Positions 34,450 to 48,305 are shown, numbered from the stretch's first letter. The stretch is 64,000 bases of DNA from Certhia americana (GCA_018697195.1 CM031858.1:85061486-85125485), one strand, 5' to 3'. Numbers and translations are program-made. Notes: generated from the letters alone by a model not told the origin.

Positions 34450-37400
34450 TAAATTATTTTTATTTATTATACTATTATCTCTTCAGAAAGGTGTTGGTTT
34501 ATGTGTGCTGTCGGGGACTGTTTTGTCAGATCTGGGCACCTGCCCTCTTGGCAAAAGACATTCTGCAGTGCCCTGAGTTCCCTAAATATATCCTTGGTGA
34601 GATTTTCCTGCTTTGGCTTTGATCCGTCAAAGGATCTCATACCCATTCTTTTCAACCACATATGTTTTGTTCCTAGGGCCTTAATTTTATTAGAAGAAGA
34701 GAAATGAGAAATGTGGCTAAACTTACAGCTTGTTATTGGAGGCACCATCTAAAGACAAAAGGTTCCCAAATTCACATACAGTTTTAGTTAATCTTAACAA
34801 CATATTACCTGTCTGACTGCTTAGCACCTCTCATTATCTCAGTAAGAGTCACCAGTTAAGGATGCAGTGTTCACAAGAACCCTTTTTTTTTGCAAGATTT
34901 CCTTCAGTGATAGACACTATTGATGGCTCTCTTTCCACACATGATTTTTTCTTGGAGTTAGATTTTGGGTTTAAAAGTGTATAAGTGTCTGAAATTTCTG
35001 TGTAAATCTAGCTGTCTCAGTTATTTAACAGTGATCCTCTTTCTGCCAAGAAGTGAACTACAGATATGGTGTTGGAAATCATCCCTGAGGCTTGGGCAAC
35101 AATTTTTCAGGGATGCAACTTACTGACAAACTCTTCTGTGACAAAGAATTGCTGAGGTACTCAGGTTTAGAGATGTTTGCACGTACACTCTTTCAGCTCC
35201 TGATCCTGATGTGTTGCTTCTTACCTCTGTGCAGATACCACATAGTAGTAATGGGCTGTTAGTACTAAGGCTGAGCATGATCAACCTGGATACATTTATG
35301 CAAAGAAACCATTATTAGACGACAATGTAACAATATATCATGCAAACTTTATAATTCAAAACCCTGGGGAGGAGGTCTCCTGCCCTAACTACTGGCTGCA
35401 TGCTTCTCTAAGTCTCTGCTTGCTTGTTGGCTCTGCCTTGGCTTAAAGACCACAGCTGGCACACCTGCAGCTCTCAGGGACAGATTTTGAATGTGAAAGA
35501 TGGGAGCCACATGAGACATCCTTCCTTTCTGCTGCTCTGTCACAGCCTTGTTAAAAACAAATAAACACAGCGTGCTTATGATGAAACATAACTATTGGGA
35601 CAGGTTAAGTATCTGTCACACTCAAAACGAGTCATACATCAGAAAAGTCAGGAAGGAAAATTTGTTATAGATTTTTGTAAGTGATAGTAGAAGGACATAC
35701 TATTTTCAAAGGCTGACAAAGACCTTACCCTATTTTAAGAGCAGCTGTTGACATTTTAATTTAAGGGTTTTTTCATGTACATAGTTTAAAAGTTTATATG
35801 GGTAAAATGAGAGGAACTAGAACTTTAGATCACAGGCCAGCATAGTTAACCTCTGTGGCAAAAAAAAAGAGGGGAAAAAAGAAAAAAAGAACACTGAAAC
35901 ACTGATAGACAAAATGAACAATTTGTAATAACATGATTCCCTGTAGCTTCTTGCCCTAATGAAAAAATTTATGCTTCAACAATATTCCTGTATGAATTTT
36001 GCCTCCTTAGTGTTGAGGTCTTTGGCACAGTATTATAAATCGTTTCCAAGGTTATTAATCTGTGTTAGAGATACTGATAATAGACATTTCAAAACTGGAA
36101 AAAGAAAAGTTATATACACTCTCTTTTGACAGAAAACAAAATCCTAAGGCTCTATTGGAGGTATTATAACCTACAGATTTTTAAATTACTAGGGTTTTCT
36201 TTAACTAGAGAATCTTAACTACTCACTGCCTATCTTATTGACAGATAAAAGAGACACTGCTTGTCATAGATGTGTTGGAATTTTAACTATATATGTTTCT
36301 TTATTGGGACTTTTGTATAGGTTTCTTTTTGACCTGCTTAGGTAGGTACAACAATACAGGAATCATAACAACTTATAAACCAGAAGCTTATGGGGTGTTC
36401 CTAGGTGGGGGGATAAAAGGCTTTTTCATTTAATGTCTATATGGTCCATTTTATTAAGCTGTACTTCTTTCTATCCTCTTTTTCCAGTCCTATTCTTATC
36501 TCAGTTACACATGTAAACCTTAGAAGTTATTCCACTAAATATATTGGAATTGTTAAGCATTTATAGCAGTGAAAGAAAAAAAAAAGAATTTTTCCCTACT
36601 TTTCTGATCATTGGCACTAAGTAACATAATGACTTCTGTGGTGCTGTAATATTCTGTCCTACCAATGAAATTGCTATTTATTATACATTAAGAATAGTTT
36701 CCTTCTAGAATAAGCAGAGGATAAAAGTAGTGGGCATTCACAGTGCTCCACTTTTCTAGATGAAATAACTTAGCTACTTTCCTTCATAAGATGTCAAAAA
36801 CCCCAGTAATATTGTACATATTAGTGCATCAAAGTACTAATATTTTCCCTGTCTCTACCACACTCCAAAAAGATCTTTCAGCATAGACTTTTTATTTTGT
36901 ATTTCTGACAAGTAATTAACTACATGGAGAATTTACAGAAACTTATTGTTTTTTATATCTTGTTCTTGGACTACAAAAAACACCTTTAACAGCCCCATAA
37001 TCCTGTAACACTGTCCAGTAATTGCTGCTATTTCACTGTTCTTATCCATTTCCTTTAGCATTTCAGTCTGAACTGTAGAAGTACCAGCTTTCCAGGACCT
37101 ATTTTAGGCCTTTCTTCCAGACTGAAAATATCCCAGAAAGTTCAATAAGGCTCTCAGAAAACCCGAAAGCCATTTCTAAAATGTCAGAAATTTAGAAGTT
37201 TTAAGCAGAAATTGGGTTTGAAATGTTAATTCAAAAAAAACCTCGTATTTCCCATGTAAAATGACATTCTTCCTGAGTAGCAACAAAGACAGGGAATTTT
37301 ACTCAATATAGTTACCTACTTCTTAGGGCTTTAAAATTCTCTTCATTTTAATATAAGGAAAATTGTAAGCATTTTATTCTTTTACTTGAGATTATGCCCC

Positions 37401-38504
37401 CCAAAAATTCAGCATCTAGCATCATAGTCCAACTGTACAGCTTTGTTAGAGGGGGTTAGTGGGAGTTTATGTGGCCATAACACCAAACCTATAATGAAAT
37501 GATCACCTCAGGTGGTGTAAATTTGCTTGAATTCTGTTGTTCAAGTAGAGATAGACAAATTTACATCAGTTGAGAGTCCAGCCTATATCTCTTTGTGTCC
37601 TTTTCATTTCTTTTTCTCCCACTGTTATTATTTCTGCTCCCACATGTGTACTTTTTATCTTTATGACAATAGTGTGAACTGGATTGTGATGAATCATGCA
37701 CAGTTCCTGTCCAAGCAGTCTCTCATTCTGATCTATGATCACATTTTCTTCTGAACATTCATCCAAGAATTTTGACAGTGAGGCCAGGTCAAGAGTTGAG
37801 AAATGAGTGTTTTGACTTATATAGCTCCTTAATGAATGGAGGTCAATTTTGTATTTGAAATAACCTGCAGAATAATAATTTTCTCTTTCAAGCTTAGGTT
37901 TTCTACTTTCTGTCACAAAAGCACCTAACTAATCTGTTTTAATCAATATAATATGCTTTTTCTGGTTGATAAATGACCTCAATAATGTTGTTATTCATTC
38001 AGCATTGAACTAATGGGCAACTTTTTCATTATGCTAGGCATACAGTGGACACACTAAATGCATTAGTAATCATAGTCAGGAAAAAGAAATCTTATATCAG
38101 TTTTTTTGCCGCAAGATCTATGATAATGTAGAGAAACTGACAAGGAAATAGAGTCCTGTTATCAATTGGTGTAAATTGATACATTACATGGTATCTCTTC
38201 TGTAGAAGATCTGTATAAAACAGTTCAGAATATATATTTTAGATTCAGGATTTAGAAAGGAAAGATAAGTCAATAAGTTCTGGCTAACAATTGCAACTGT
38301 GCTGATGCACCATACTGATTTTGTAAACAAGGATTAATCTTTGGTAGCTTTCTTGTTCAGAAAAGCAGTTATTCTCAGAAATAAAATATTCTCAGGTTAA
38401 CCAAAACCCTTAAACAATACTGTTTTGAAGATTATACAGTATGATAGTTGTATATTTATAAATAAGGAAGAATACTTTTTACAATGAGTGTGGCAATAAA
38501 ATGA
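34111..38504. other. AT-rich DNA, no gene seen
   Basis: Apart from the ATT repeat there is no recognised element. GC-richer patches at 34480-34760 and 35360-35560 are unclassified. A purine-rich A/G tract is at about 35860-35890. A 116-codon minus-strand open frame at 37566-37916 starts at GTG, not ATG, and shows no domain. Confidence 0.45.
34407..34443. repeat. (ATT)n trinucleotide microsatellite
   Basis: Twelve perfect ATT units, likely polymorphic. Confidence 0.97.
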
Positions 38505-38507
38505 AGT

Positions 38508-38672
38508 ATCAGATTGCTCAGATGCCCCATCCTTCAAAACATTTAAGGTCAGATCAGATGGAGCTTTGAGCAATCTGATCTAATTAAAGATGTGCCTGCT
38601 TATTGCTGGGAGGCTGGACTAGGTGGCCTTTCAAGGGCCCTTCCAACACAAACTATTCTACGCATCTGATTA
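38508..38672 (+). mobile_element. CR1 LINE 3' end
   Basis: Sense-strand match to the last part of avian CR1: 'gatgccccatccttcaaaac', 'atggagctttgagcaatctg', 'ggactaggtggcctttcaag' and 'ggcccttccaacacaaacta', then a decayed terminal ATTCTATGA-like repeat ('attctacgcatctg'). Order and spacing fit the consensus over about 165 bp. This is the best preserved short CR1 copy here. Confidence 0.93.
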
Positions 38673-41600
38673 GAGTAGGTAACCCTTACATTTTTCACCA
38701 AATGAATACTTTCTTCTTTATAAGAGTATTGGGCAACAGAAGCTGTTTTTTCCTATGTGAAAAAGGATCCTTTCTAAGCTGAAGGAAGAGGAAAGAGAAA
38801 AGTTTCACTTCATGAGGGAGGACAGGAAAAGTGTCATCAATATAGGGGAAAAAGAAAAAGCTCTGTTCTGAGACTGGAGAAAGAAATCTGCTTGGTCAAA
38901 TTCTCATCATATTGCACTAATATTCCCACCCTACAGCACTGCTCAGACATAAATTATGAAACAGTCTTACAAAAATATAGTGGTCCAATTTTCATAAAAA
39001 TGAAAATATGCAGAAGTCACAGGTGTGGGTCCCTAGCTTTCATCTGGCATTTATTACATCGTGCAGCATCAAAGTGCTATTGAAATAAATTGTTAACTGT
39101 GCAAGACAGTCTCCTTATTTCTGACCTCCACAGCAGGGAAGTAACAGCTTGAAATGGAAGATGAGACATGAGTGTGTGCTAGCAACGTTGCATTGGCTGT
39201 TTCATTGTACCATTTCATTGGTTATTGACATATTTTATCCACAAATGAAGATATGGTATGATAAGTCAGGAAAGAAAATGTTTTCAATCTTATTTCTTTC
39301 ATCATAGTAATGTAAAGAACTGCCCAAGAGAAACTCTGAAATGCTAAGAGCTGCCTTCCACAGAGTATCTGGGAGGTGTCTATTTGAAATTTACGCTGAT
39401 AGCAGATTGAAACATGCTTACTACCTAAATTTTTCAATTAAAGCAAAAACAATTGAGACTAAGCAAACTGTGTCAGTACATTTCTTACTCATTCCTGTTT
39501 TTATCAGAACTCTCAGAAAAAGCTCTCAGGGAAATTTGGTACCAATCCTCATTTCTGTATCAGTTGATGACATCTGTTTGTAGAAATTGTCAACTATATA
39601 AACAAAGACAAGCAAAAAGAAATTTGCCAGGGTGAAAAGAGTTACAGGATGCAGAAAATTGTATATGTGGTATGTCTGACTCTCAAAATGCTCCTTGAAA
39701 ATGTAATTGCATCAGGGAACATTTCTGCCTGTCCAGAGCATATACAGCTGAATGTGAGGATCAAATGCAAATCCTTTGGAGTCAGTTTGAATCTTCAGAC
39801 TGAATTGGTCACTTTACTGCTGTATAAGGGAAATAAAGGGTATAAAAAGATGTGAAAACTGAAGTTTAGGTGCAAGGGGTGAAATTCTGTTCTTAACTGC
39901 AGTCAGTAAGTGTTCTGCTGTGTTCTTCAATGCAGTGTGGAATAAGTTGCAAGCATTTAGGCAAGTCTAGCAGCAATTACCAAGATTTTTAGCAAAAAAG
40001 TGAAAAATACATGGAATAGAATCACATGAAAGATGATTTGATAACAACTTTTTTATAAAGTAATCTTATAAAGCTTTTACATAAAGCCCACTGTCTAACA
40101 TCAAGCACAACCAAACTGAATGGTTTCCTGCTTTACATACAAATGGTTTTTTGTACATATGTTTATGTACATTCATATGTTTTATTAATAAATTAATAAA
40201 ACATAAATATGCAGCCTAATTATGATTAACCCAAAAGTGAACTGAATTTTGAAATAAAAAGAAACCCTAAAAAATCAGCTTTCTTTCTTCAGTCTCAGCT
40301 TCACCCACAGGAATTTACACCCTTTAATGAACTGGGATTAGGGAGCAGAATAGAGGGTGATATCTATGGTGTTTCATAAGACCTTGTGAGATTGATTTTT
40401 AAGAAATATAGAAATTTCTACAGAAATCAGTCTATTGAAATCAATGATGTCCCAGATAAATGCAGAATGCAAGAGAATCAGCTTGAATCCAACACACAAG
40501 CTACACTCTTGTCTTGGCACAGAACTGAACCATGACAGCTTTGTCATGATTGCAGAATGCATATCAAAATTAGATACAAAGAAGAAAAGAGAATGGAAGA
40601 CTTGGTTCAGAATATTTTAGAAGGGATATTTGCTACAAAGAGCATGTGCATATAAGAAACAGGCAAAACTAATTAAGGTAACCCTTTCTTAGGGCCTAGA
40701 CATGTCTGTTAAAAGTGCATTAGCATAGTGGGGAATGCAATCATCATGTTACTTTGGAGATCTGATTCATCTGTTACTCCTGGAAATTACTTCTACATAA
40801 GGGTCTCCTTCCCTCTGGGCATCTTCACAACCCAAATGACTATCAGAGTCAGGTGTCTCTGACAAAGGGGTGTGAAACATCAGTCTGCAACCTGTAGTAA
40901 TAATGGCTACTGAAGCAAATCAATGCCAAAATATGCCGCTTTCATGTATAAATATTCAAAAGTTGCACCACTTCCTCCTTTTTACCCCCTATGTGACCTG
41001 AGTGTGGGCAAGTTATGATACATTTTATGAAGATTTTTGCTTGATATGCTCTCTTATTCTGCAATAATTCACAACTTTTCCATCACAAAATTAATTACTC
41101 TGTACTGAGATGCTAGAGCTTGTGAATAAAAGCTCAAAAGAAAGCTGCTTGTATAAGGGTGTGAAAGTTTGTATGTGGCATTGGTAAGAAGAAAAGGGTG
41201 ATCTGCAGAGACCTGCACATCTGTGTTTGTAAATGTCTAATTCATTTGCATAACTGTTTCAAAAATGTTGAATTTACAGCTGCTAATAGAACTTCGACTA
41301 TCAAGGGCAAGCATCTGAAATGCATTTTTCTTCTAAGATGCACAAACATAATCCATGCATTTGGCAATTAATAGACATTTCACAGATCGGAAAACAAATT
41401 AAATTAACCAAAAAATCCAACCAAATTTAAGCCCAAGACTGCTTCATGATGGTATCAAATAAACAAATCAAAGTATGAAGAGTAAAAAGAAAAATAAGAG
41501 ACAAAGCCTCAATCTGCTCAACCCTGCAACACTTTGGAATGTTGACTATTTCCCCGTTCTATGAAAGGAAAATAACTTTGTATTAATTGTGAATATGGAT

Positions 41601-44600
41601 AGACAGCACACAGAACATATTAGAAATTATCAGTAGAGCTATCATATGAATTGGGTTTGCATGAAAGTTTGGAATGGAAGATTTCTGATAAAAATCTGCC
41701 TTGGTGGTTCTGTACTGTTTGTGCATTGCTAACATACAGGGAGCACAGCCATAAGTCACTGTTGCCTTGTATGATATTTAAAATAATTCAAATATTTTGC
41801 AGACTGTATTCCTTACAGGAGTATAAAGAATTCTTTAGAACAAACCCATTCTTTACAGAGATTTCCAAGCAAAGTGCAGGCACAAATACCCTATTTTTCC
41901 TGCTTACTATGACTCCTGGGTACTTTGAATGAATGTCATTGTGGCAGGTGACCAGAGACCAAAGAGGACAAAGTGAGTTGTCTCAATAACTTACCCTAGG
42001 GTTTACCTTAAAATAGTAACAATTTGAAGTAACTTGTCTAATACATTCAAATTGCTTCTAGCTGGCAGCCTCTTAACTCCAGCTGACACAATTTCTTTTT
42101 TCTCTTACCTCATAGCAGTCAAGATCTCATACTGTCATAATGGTGATAACAAAATGCATGATGCGTTTTCTATATCTCATATCAATTTTTCTAGAGTGTT
42201 ATTTAAATTTCTGCTGCAAGCCAATCATGTTCTGAATGGACCTTTTCTGTGAAAATGGAATATTTAAGGGTTTTTCAGTTTCTGCAGTCTGTTTTGGTGT
42301 TCATATAATTTTTGGTGACTGCAACATCCAATTACTGTGTAGATTAACTGATTATTCTGCACAACAAAATACAAATACCTGCCCTTCTGACTATTTCAGT
42401 TAGGTGATTGTGCTATATGTATCATTTCACAGCCCTTTTTTTATGGTTGGAGGATGCAGAAATATGGTGCAAAGAAAATAAGGACAGTTTAGGCAGTAAA
42501 TACTCTGCAGATTCATGTGTTTTGTTGCCTTTTCTCAGCAGTCAAGTTTTTCTCCCAAGGAACTTGGAAAAATCCCAGCTGAAGTTTTCTGAAAGTACAT
42601 GAATCTCATCAATTTGCAAAAAGCTAGTGGGATGATGCAGTGTGGCACCTCTTATCTCCCAAACCTTCCTTTCTTCCAACAGGACACTGCAGCCAGACAC
42701 TCTCAGTGAACCTGGGATGGGACAATACTCTCAGCAGCAGCTTGGCACTTAGACACCACAGTGAAGATAAGTTTCCTTGTGAGATTAACAGAATGTCTTA
42801 AGCTCACTTTCTAGGTAGAAGAACAAACAGTAGAAAAGTTTGCTACAGTGCCAGTCCTCTGTGCCAGTGTGGATTCTGCAGCTACAGCAACGCTGACCAA
42901 AAAAATCCTTCAATTGCATCGTTTCGTTCTTCACACAAGAAACAAAAGTACACTTTGCGCTAAATCTGGGTTTCCTTTCCAGGTCCCCTGTTCAAACACA
43001 CCTGAGAATGGGATTTCCTCTCCCTTGAAAAATTTCAGATACATTGGGCCAGGATAGTGCTTTGCTCTGAATACAAATCAAGCCTGAATATGAAAAGGAA
43101 GTTTATGATTCTAAAAGAACAGTTTTCTCTCAAGGCAAATAATAAAAATAAAAAGAGGTGCAAGTTATACAACTCCAAACTAAAACACTCCAAGAGACAG
43201 ACAGCAAAACAAGATGGGCTCAGATGCCCTTGGTGTAGAGAAATACATATGAATGTTTGTTAAATATTACCAGTAAGTTAAAAATGCAGAAATATTCAGT
43301 CTGGTAAAAAACCCCAAGACTTTGCTGAGGGATTTTTTTCTTAAAAGTTAATAGATATAAGAGAGGAAGAAAGTTTTTGTTATGGTTTGGTTTGAATATT
43401 ATTTAATTTTCTTTTATCTAAAGGAATTCATTTCTAAACAGGATATAAAATTATACTCTTTGGAAATTCTCATAAAATAAAAATCTAAAGAAAGAAAAAC
43501 TAGCGTTTTTTTGTTTAACTCAATTGTCATCGAATTTAAAAAAAAACACATTAGGGAATTTACAGATGGAATATCACTAAACTTGTTTTCAGATAATGAA
43601 ACATGCTATTACATAAAGTATATTCAAAATGAAACCTAGGAACTGTTTATAATCTAAAAATGTAGAAATTAACTATCAATATGACTAAAACTATTGGTGA
43701 CACACCTGTTCCACTTTCAAACTTCAGCTTCAGGAGACTGTATTCGTTTGTTTTGTTAAAATGGGAAGGATCTATGTATTTGCCAAATACATGGAATGAT
43801 GCATCTTCTGAACAACAATCTAGCACCAAGACAATGATCCAAGAAGGTTAGTCTTCATAGTTATTTGGTTATTAGCATTGTTATAATTTCCTGTTAAGCA
43901 CTGCTGAGTTCAATCGGTAGAGCTGCCTCAACCTTTGGCACCAGCAGAGGTGGTGGACAAGAACTATAATAAGCAAGTGTTTGTTCAATAAAGTGGTGTC
44001 ACAGTATCTCAATATAGAACCCCTGTAACTTCATGGACAGTAAAAGCTTTGGAGTGTGCTTACCATGCGGTTCCACTTCTGTGGAGTGCTGACGAGTGTT
44101 TTCATTTTTAACCTTATATTATTTCTCAAAAATCATCTAGGAAAAAGAAAATCAAAACACATTCAAGTCATGCTCCTCCTAATAAGATCTGTGTGAAAAT
44201 TTCCTCCACAGAGGTATAAAATGAATACAAGACAACAATTTGTTCAGTTTGTCGCAGCACAACCTGCATGTAATCTTATTTCTAGAATACATTTACCTGA
44301 TAAAAATCATATGACATTAAACTTCTTAACTGTTAGAGGAAATGTTTCTAAAGCAATAGCTGATTTAAAAAATAAAATAGCTTCAGAGTCCATAAAGGAA
44401 AATTCTACATCTAACAGGCAGCTTTATAGAAACTCAAATTTAACTTAAATAGTAAAAAAATGGATTGATGATAATTCTATGAATTGTTAGATCCATCTTC
44501 ACTGCTTATAACCTGTATTACAGACGATGATAAACTGCTCATGGCAACATAAGATTTTCAGAGCTATCTTTTTAGCTCTTATCAAAATTAATACCTTATC

Positions 44601-45120
44601 ACATATATGTAGGGGCACATTTCTATCAGGTCTAGATGTATGAAAATATGCAAACTTCCAAGTGTATCTCTAGGCTAAACTCATCGTTCATACAATACAT
44701 TATAATAACTCTTATGTGACTGGTACTTTATGGCCTCTCATGGGGGTATAATTTTCTTTTTAAAATAACTTCACTCTTTCATTTGAAATTCCTTGGGGAA
44801 AGTGATGCGGTAATCAAAGTGTGGTAACAGTGACTTTCCTCTCAGGGTTTGGTAAAGAAAATAAAGTAAGATTTTGTAGCAGCTGAATGGCATGTTGGTT
44901 TTAGGAACTGGAAAAAAATAATGGTCTAGCCTCTGTTGGGTGAGAAGCACACTGAGTAACAGATGCAATAAGACAGACAAATAGCCCTCAGGTTGCACTT
45001 GCAATGATAAAAGACTGGACTGAGACCTTCTGATGTACATGGAAGGCTGCTGTGAAATACAGATGACTTAAGATCAAATTAGTCTGTACTTACAGAATAG
45101 AATACTCCTGAGTGAGAACA
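38673..45120. other. AT-rich DNA, no gene or recognised transposon
   Basis: Over 6 kb without a supported exon. Contains two adjacent inverted repeats at 40152-40171 and 40176-40205. Frames of up to 93 codons appear random. A tRNA-like A-box string near 43910 has no cloverleaf. Confidence 0.45.
40152..40205. repeat. Two adjacent AT-rich inverted repeats
   Basis: First: 8-bp arms 'tgtacata' (40152-40159) and 'tatgtaca' (40164-40171), with a 4-nt loop. Second: 14-bp arms (40176-40189 with 40192-40205), with a 2-nt spacer and perfect pairing. Such a near-perfect 30-bp palindrome can extrude as a cruciform and often marks fragile or hard-to-assemble sites. Confidence 0.92.
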
Positions 45121-45198
45121 GACTTTTTGGTCTTTTCTTTTTGATGTTAGTGAACAACTTGAACAGGCTCATATCTTTTAGTAAGGTGCTATATCAGT
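45121..45198 (+). repeat. Dispersed 78-bp repeat, copy A
   Basis: Aligned by eye without gaps to 48338-48415, it is 72 of 78 identical. The core 'ttagtgaacaacttgaacag' is identical in both. Flanks of the two copies do not match, so this is an interspersed repeat or a short local duplication, not part of a longer block. Family unknown. Confidence 0.88.
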
Positions 45199-45848
45199 GC
45201 ATGATTTACACACTGCAATATTGGGCTCTCTTGTCTTAAACTTCTCTTACTATAGGTGGAAAGTCAGGTGGGGACATTTACCTTCGAGGTCAAGTCAGAG
45301 CTGATACATAAAATATGGTTCTATTCTTACAGAAAAATAAACTGAATGGAGATAGGGGGTTTTTGATATTGCAGTGTTTTGAAATGATAGGAGTTTGATA
45401 AGACTGTAGGCAAAAGGGGGAGACTAGACTCCTGTTCAAGTGTTGTTTCTTAACAGTTGGAATTTAGTTGAGATTGTTTTTACCATAATCCTGGTAGGGT
45501 TTTGGTGTGTTTTTTTTTTTTTTTTTTTAATATTTTGAGAACAATTTTAAAGAAAATAATGCTTTGAAGTTGTTTCTCTGTATTGTATAATAAATATCTT
45601 CATTATGCCTCATATTTCACTTTCTGCCCTGCAGAATCTGGAAGTTCTGGAGAACTCCAAACTGGTGCATTTCCCAAAATAGGAAGCTCTTCTTTTCAGA
45701 GAGCTTGGATATATAATGTTATTTGGGCACCAAAACTTCCCTGGCTTCATTAGCACACTTCTCTTTCTCACTGAAGAGAGAATATATTTTTCAACATGAA
45801 CCCAAGTCAAGTAATTCTAATATTTGAATTGTAGTGGAGTCTATATAG
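45199..45848. other. AT-rich DNA with a T homopolymer
   Basis: A T18 run near 45511-45528. Nothing else recognised. Confidence 0.45.
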
Positions 45849-45957
45849 TAGAATCAAAGAATGACCAAGTTTGGAAGAAACCTTTTAAGATTAGAAGTCC
45901 AACTGTCAACCCAGAACTGCCTCTGCCCTAAACCACTCAACTGTATCATAAATAGTG
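45849..45957 (-). mobile_element. CR1 LINE 3' end fragment
   Basis: Antisense match to a CR1 subfamily 3' end: 'tagaatcaaagaatgaccaa', 'gtttggaagaaaccttttaa', 'gattagaagtccaactgtca' and 'acccagaactgcctctgccc', in the order known for the TTTAGGTTGGAAAAGACC type. About 110 bp remain. Confidence 0.88.
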
Positions 45958-47009
45958 AACAAATAGAGAATTTTTATTTGTTCTGCATCAAAGGATCGGT
46001 CATAATTCTTTTTTTAAAATTTTATGTTTAAAAACAAAGTCAGTTAATTTGTCTGACTTTGTGAAAAACAGTTGGGAGCACAGGATAGAAATTATCCTGT
46101 GATATTGACAGAAAAGGCAGAGGGAGACTTGCAGAAAAGATCTGGGGAAACTGCATATTGAACAGACTGTTGAGAAAAGAAGTAAACAGAGGTACAGACA
46201 AACTTGAGAAGAGATAGAAGGTCTAAGTTTACGTAGAATTTGCTGCAAACCAGAAAGTCCTTGAGCTGAATGAAAACAAGCCTCAACATAAAATTTTGTC
46301 TATTTTGTAGAAGCACAAAAAGAGACAGGCATAGCAACTCATCCAAGTCCTTCTTTTGTTTTCTTTCATAGTTATTTCAATGATATGTGTTTAGAAATAG
46401 TATAGATAATTACCAGTGTCATGTCTAACTTTAATAAAATTTGGCTTTTTGAAAACAAATGATTATTTCTTAATTCTAATTTCAAAATGATACAGCTTTA
46501 ATTTTAATAGCCCAGAGAAGTTCCTTCATAGATGGAAATATAAGGCATTATCTGTGATAGCCAATGGACAAAAAATTAAGCATAGTTTTCTTATACTGTC
46601 TTTAGATTCAAATTGTATTTCATGTGGATTTTGCTATATTTTCCTGACAGTGACTTTACTCAAGAGTTTCTCTTGCATGTTTTTTTTCAATATCTCAGCT
46701 GTTCATTGAAACTCCATTCATCAGTCTAAGGCAGGATTTCTTTAAAAACAAGGTTACTACTTCAAATTTCTTTATGCCCAATGCTTCCTCTTGTGTTTGC
46801 TATTAAAGGCAGTTCCCAAGGAAAAATTCAAAGGTATTATTCTTGCCTTTAAGATGCAGTAATTCTACACCATTTAGCTAAGTATAGTTGGCAACCCACG
46901 CCTATTTGCAATGTCTTTTTTTAAGAGATAAGAATTTAAACTTAATATTGATGCTTTAAGTTTTAGCTTTTATGTTTTTCAGATTCAGTGCTGTTTTAGT
47001 GTATATTTC
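45958..47009. other. AT-rich DNA, no gene seen
   Basis: No repeat family recognised. The minus-strand frames (82-84 codons) overlapping at 46.0-46.3 kb are Cys/Leu/Phe-rich chance frames. Confidence 0.45.
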
Positions 47010-47407
47010 TGTGTTTCGTTTTGAGTGCTGCTAAGCTCTCTTCACAAAGTAGGTAGACAAAACAATTCCTTTTCTAGCTTGGGACCAAGGGCAACCCATA
47101 CAAATTTCAAGCCCAGGAGCATAAACAATGTTAAAGTGAAAAGAGTAAATCAAGGAGGATGGAGCTTCACAACCTGAAGCTATAACTGGGCAATTAACTC
47201 CAATATGCTGATGGACCAGAATTTATAAAAGTGTGGGACCTCACGATCAGCCATATATTTTGTGACTGTTTTGGGATTTAATCTGGGTGTAGCCCCAGCT
47301 GGGCTCTTGTACTGCCTGAGGTGTATCTATTGAGGCCTTTTAATAAATACCTACTTTGTCCTTTTGCCCTGTCTAGTCTCTGTTCCAGGCCAGCCTTTCG
47401 AAGCATC
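47010..47407 (+). mobile_element. ERVL-type avian solo LTR
   Basis: Strong resemblance to a bird ERVL LTR: 'gcttgggaccaagggcaacc' (about 47079), 'tttataaaagtgtgggacct' (TATA box, about 47222), a transcript-start region, 'agccccagctgggctcttgt', 'ccttttaataaatacctact' (poly(A) signal near 47342) and an end of '...gaagcatca'. The TATA box lies about 115 bp before the poly(A) signal, normal for an LTR. The 5' limit at a TGTG near 47010 is a best guess, and no clean 5-bp target duplication was found. No internal retroviral genes flank it, so it is a solo LTR. It could still supply a promoter or poly(A) site in plus orientation. Confidence 0.88.
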
Positions 47408-48095
47408 AATATAATTTTATTTTTGACTCTTGATGTGAAGAGATTTATGTTAAAGTATCACACCTAATTTGCTATTTACTTTTTCTCTGGTGGCATTCCA
47501 CAATTCAAGAAGCAGCAGTACTTATGTCTTGAGGCCTTGAAGCCTTTTTTGTGTAGATGAAAGCTGACCTGATCATTCCAGAACTGCCCTAAGCACCTGA
47601 CAGGATGCTTCAGATTCATTGTTAATAGGAAATGTGTGTATTTGGTGTTATTCAGATGAAACAAATAGTTTGTTCATCTTTGCATTAAATTCTTAGGGAG
47701 CATTAATTAGTGAAAAGTGCTTGCCCCTTGAGTGGAATATGCTATCCATAATTCTGGAGCTTGATAGTTCTATGCACCGGACTTGGCAAAGCATGCCTTG
47801 AATGAACAAAATTGGTTAGCTAAAATGTGCCTCAGTAAGCAATATTCTCAATTCTTTTTATAATGTTAGCTGTGATTTGTGTATGATCTACTTTTTCCAT
47901 GACCTTCATGTATTGCTTGTCTTTTTTTAAAACATAAGCTGTTTTAGTCAGGCTCCATGTATTTCTCTATGCATGGCCAGCAATAAATGCATTATAGATG
48001 CATAGTCTTAATAAATGCCAGTGACATCTTTAGCTTTCATTTCATCTAATACTTTCTTCTTGCCGATGACAGCAGTGTCAAAACTTTAATGAAAT
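47408..48095. other. AT-rich DNA, no gene seen
   Basis: Nothing nameable. A minus-strand frame of 62 codons has no domain. Confidence 0.45.
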
Positions 48096-48305
48096 TTGGA
48101 GGAATGCTTTTTTTTCCTTTTTTTCCCCTGCTTTTGTTTGCAGGGGGTTTTTAATTTTTTTTTTTTTTGTGGGGTTTTTGTGTGTGGGGGGGTTTTTTTG
48201 GTTGGTTTTTCTTGTTTTGGGTGTTTGTTTTGGGATTTTTTTGTTAGTTGGTTGGTTGGTTGGTTGGTTGGTTGCTTTTTTTTTTTTTTTTGTCTGGTTG
48301 GGGTT
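48096..48305. repeat. G/T-rich low-complexity tract including (TTGG)n
   Basis: Almost pure G and T on the plus strand, with T runs, G runs and seven TTGG units at about 48247-48274. The Phe/Gly/Cys-rich 80-codon frame over it is an artefact of composition. It directly precedes copy B of the dispersed repeat. Confidence 0.93.

Noticed and set aside
34467..34748. 93-codon minus-strand frame in a GC-richer patch, considered as an exon
   Set aside because: No recognised family. The plus strand is also open over the same bases, so it is a compositional effect.
37566..37916. 116-codon minus-strand open frame with protein-like composition
   Set aside because: It begins at GTG, has no recognisable domain, sits in average AT-rich DNA, and a frame of this length is expected by chance.
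43895..43975. tRNA-like A-box string ('caatcggtagagc')
   Set aside because: No matching B box and no cloverleaf could be drawn around it.
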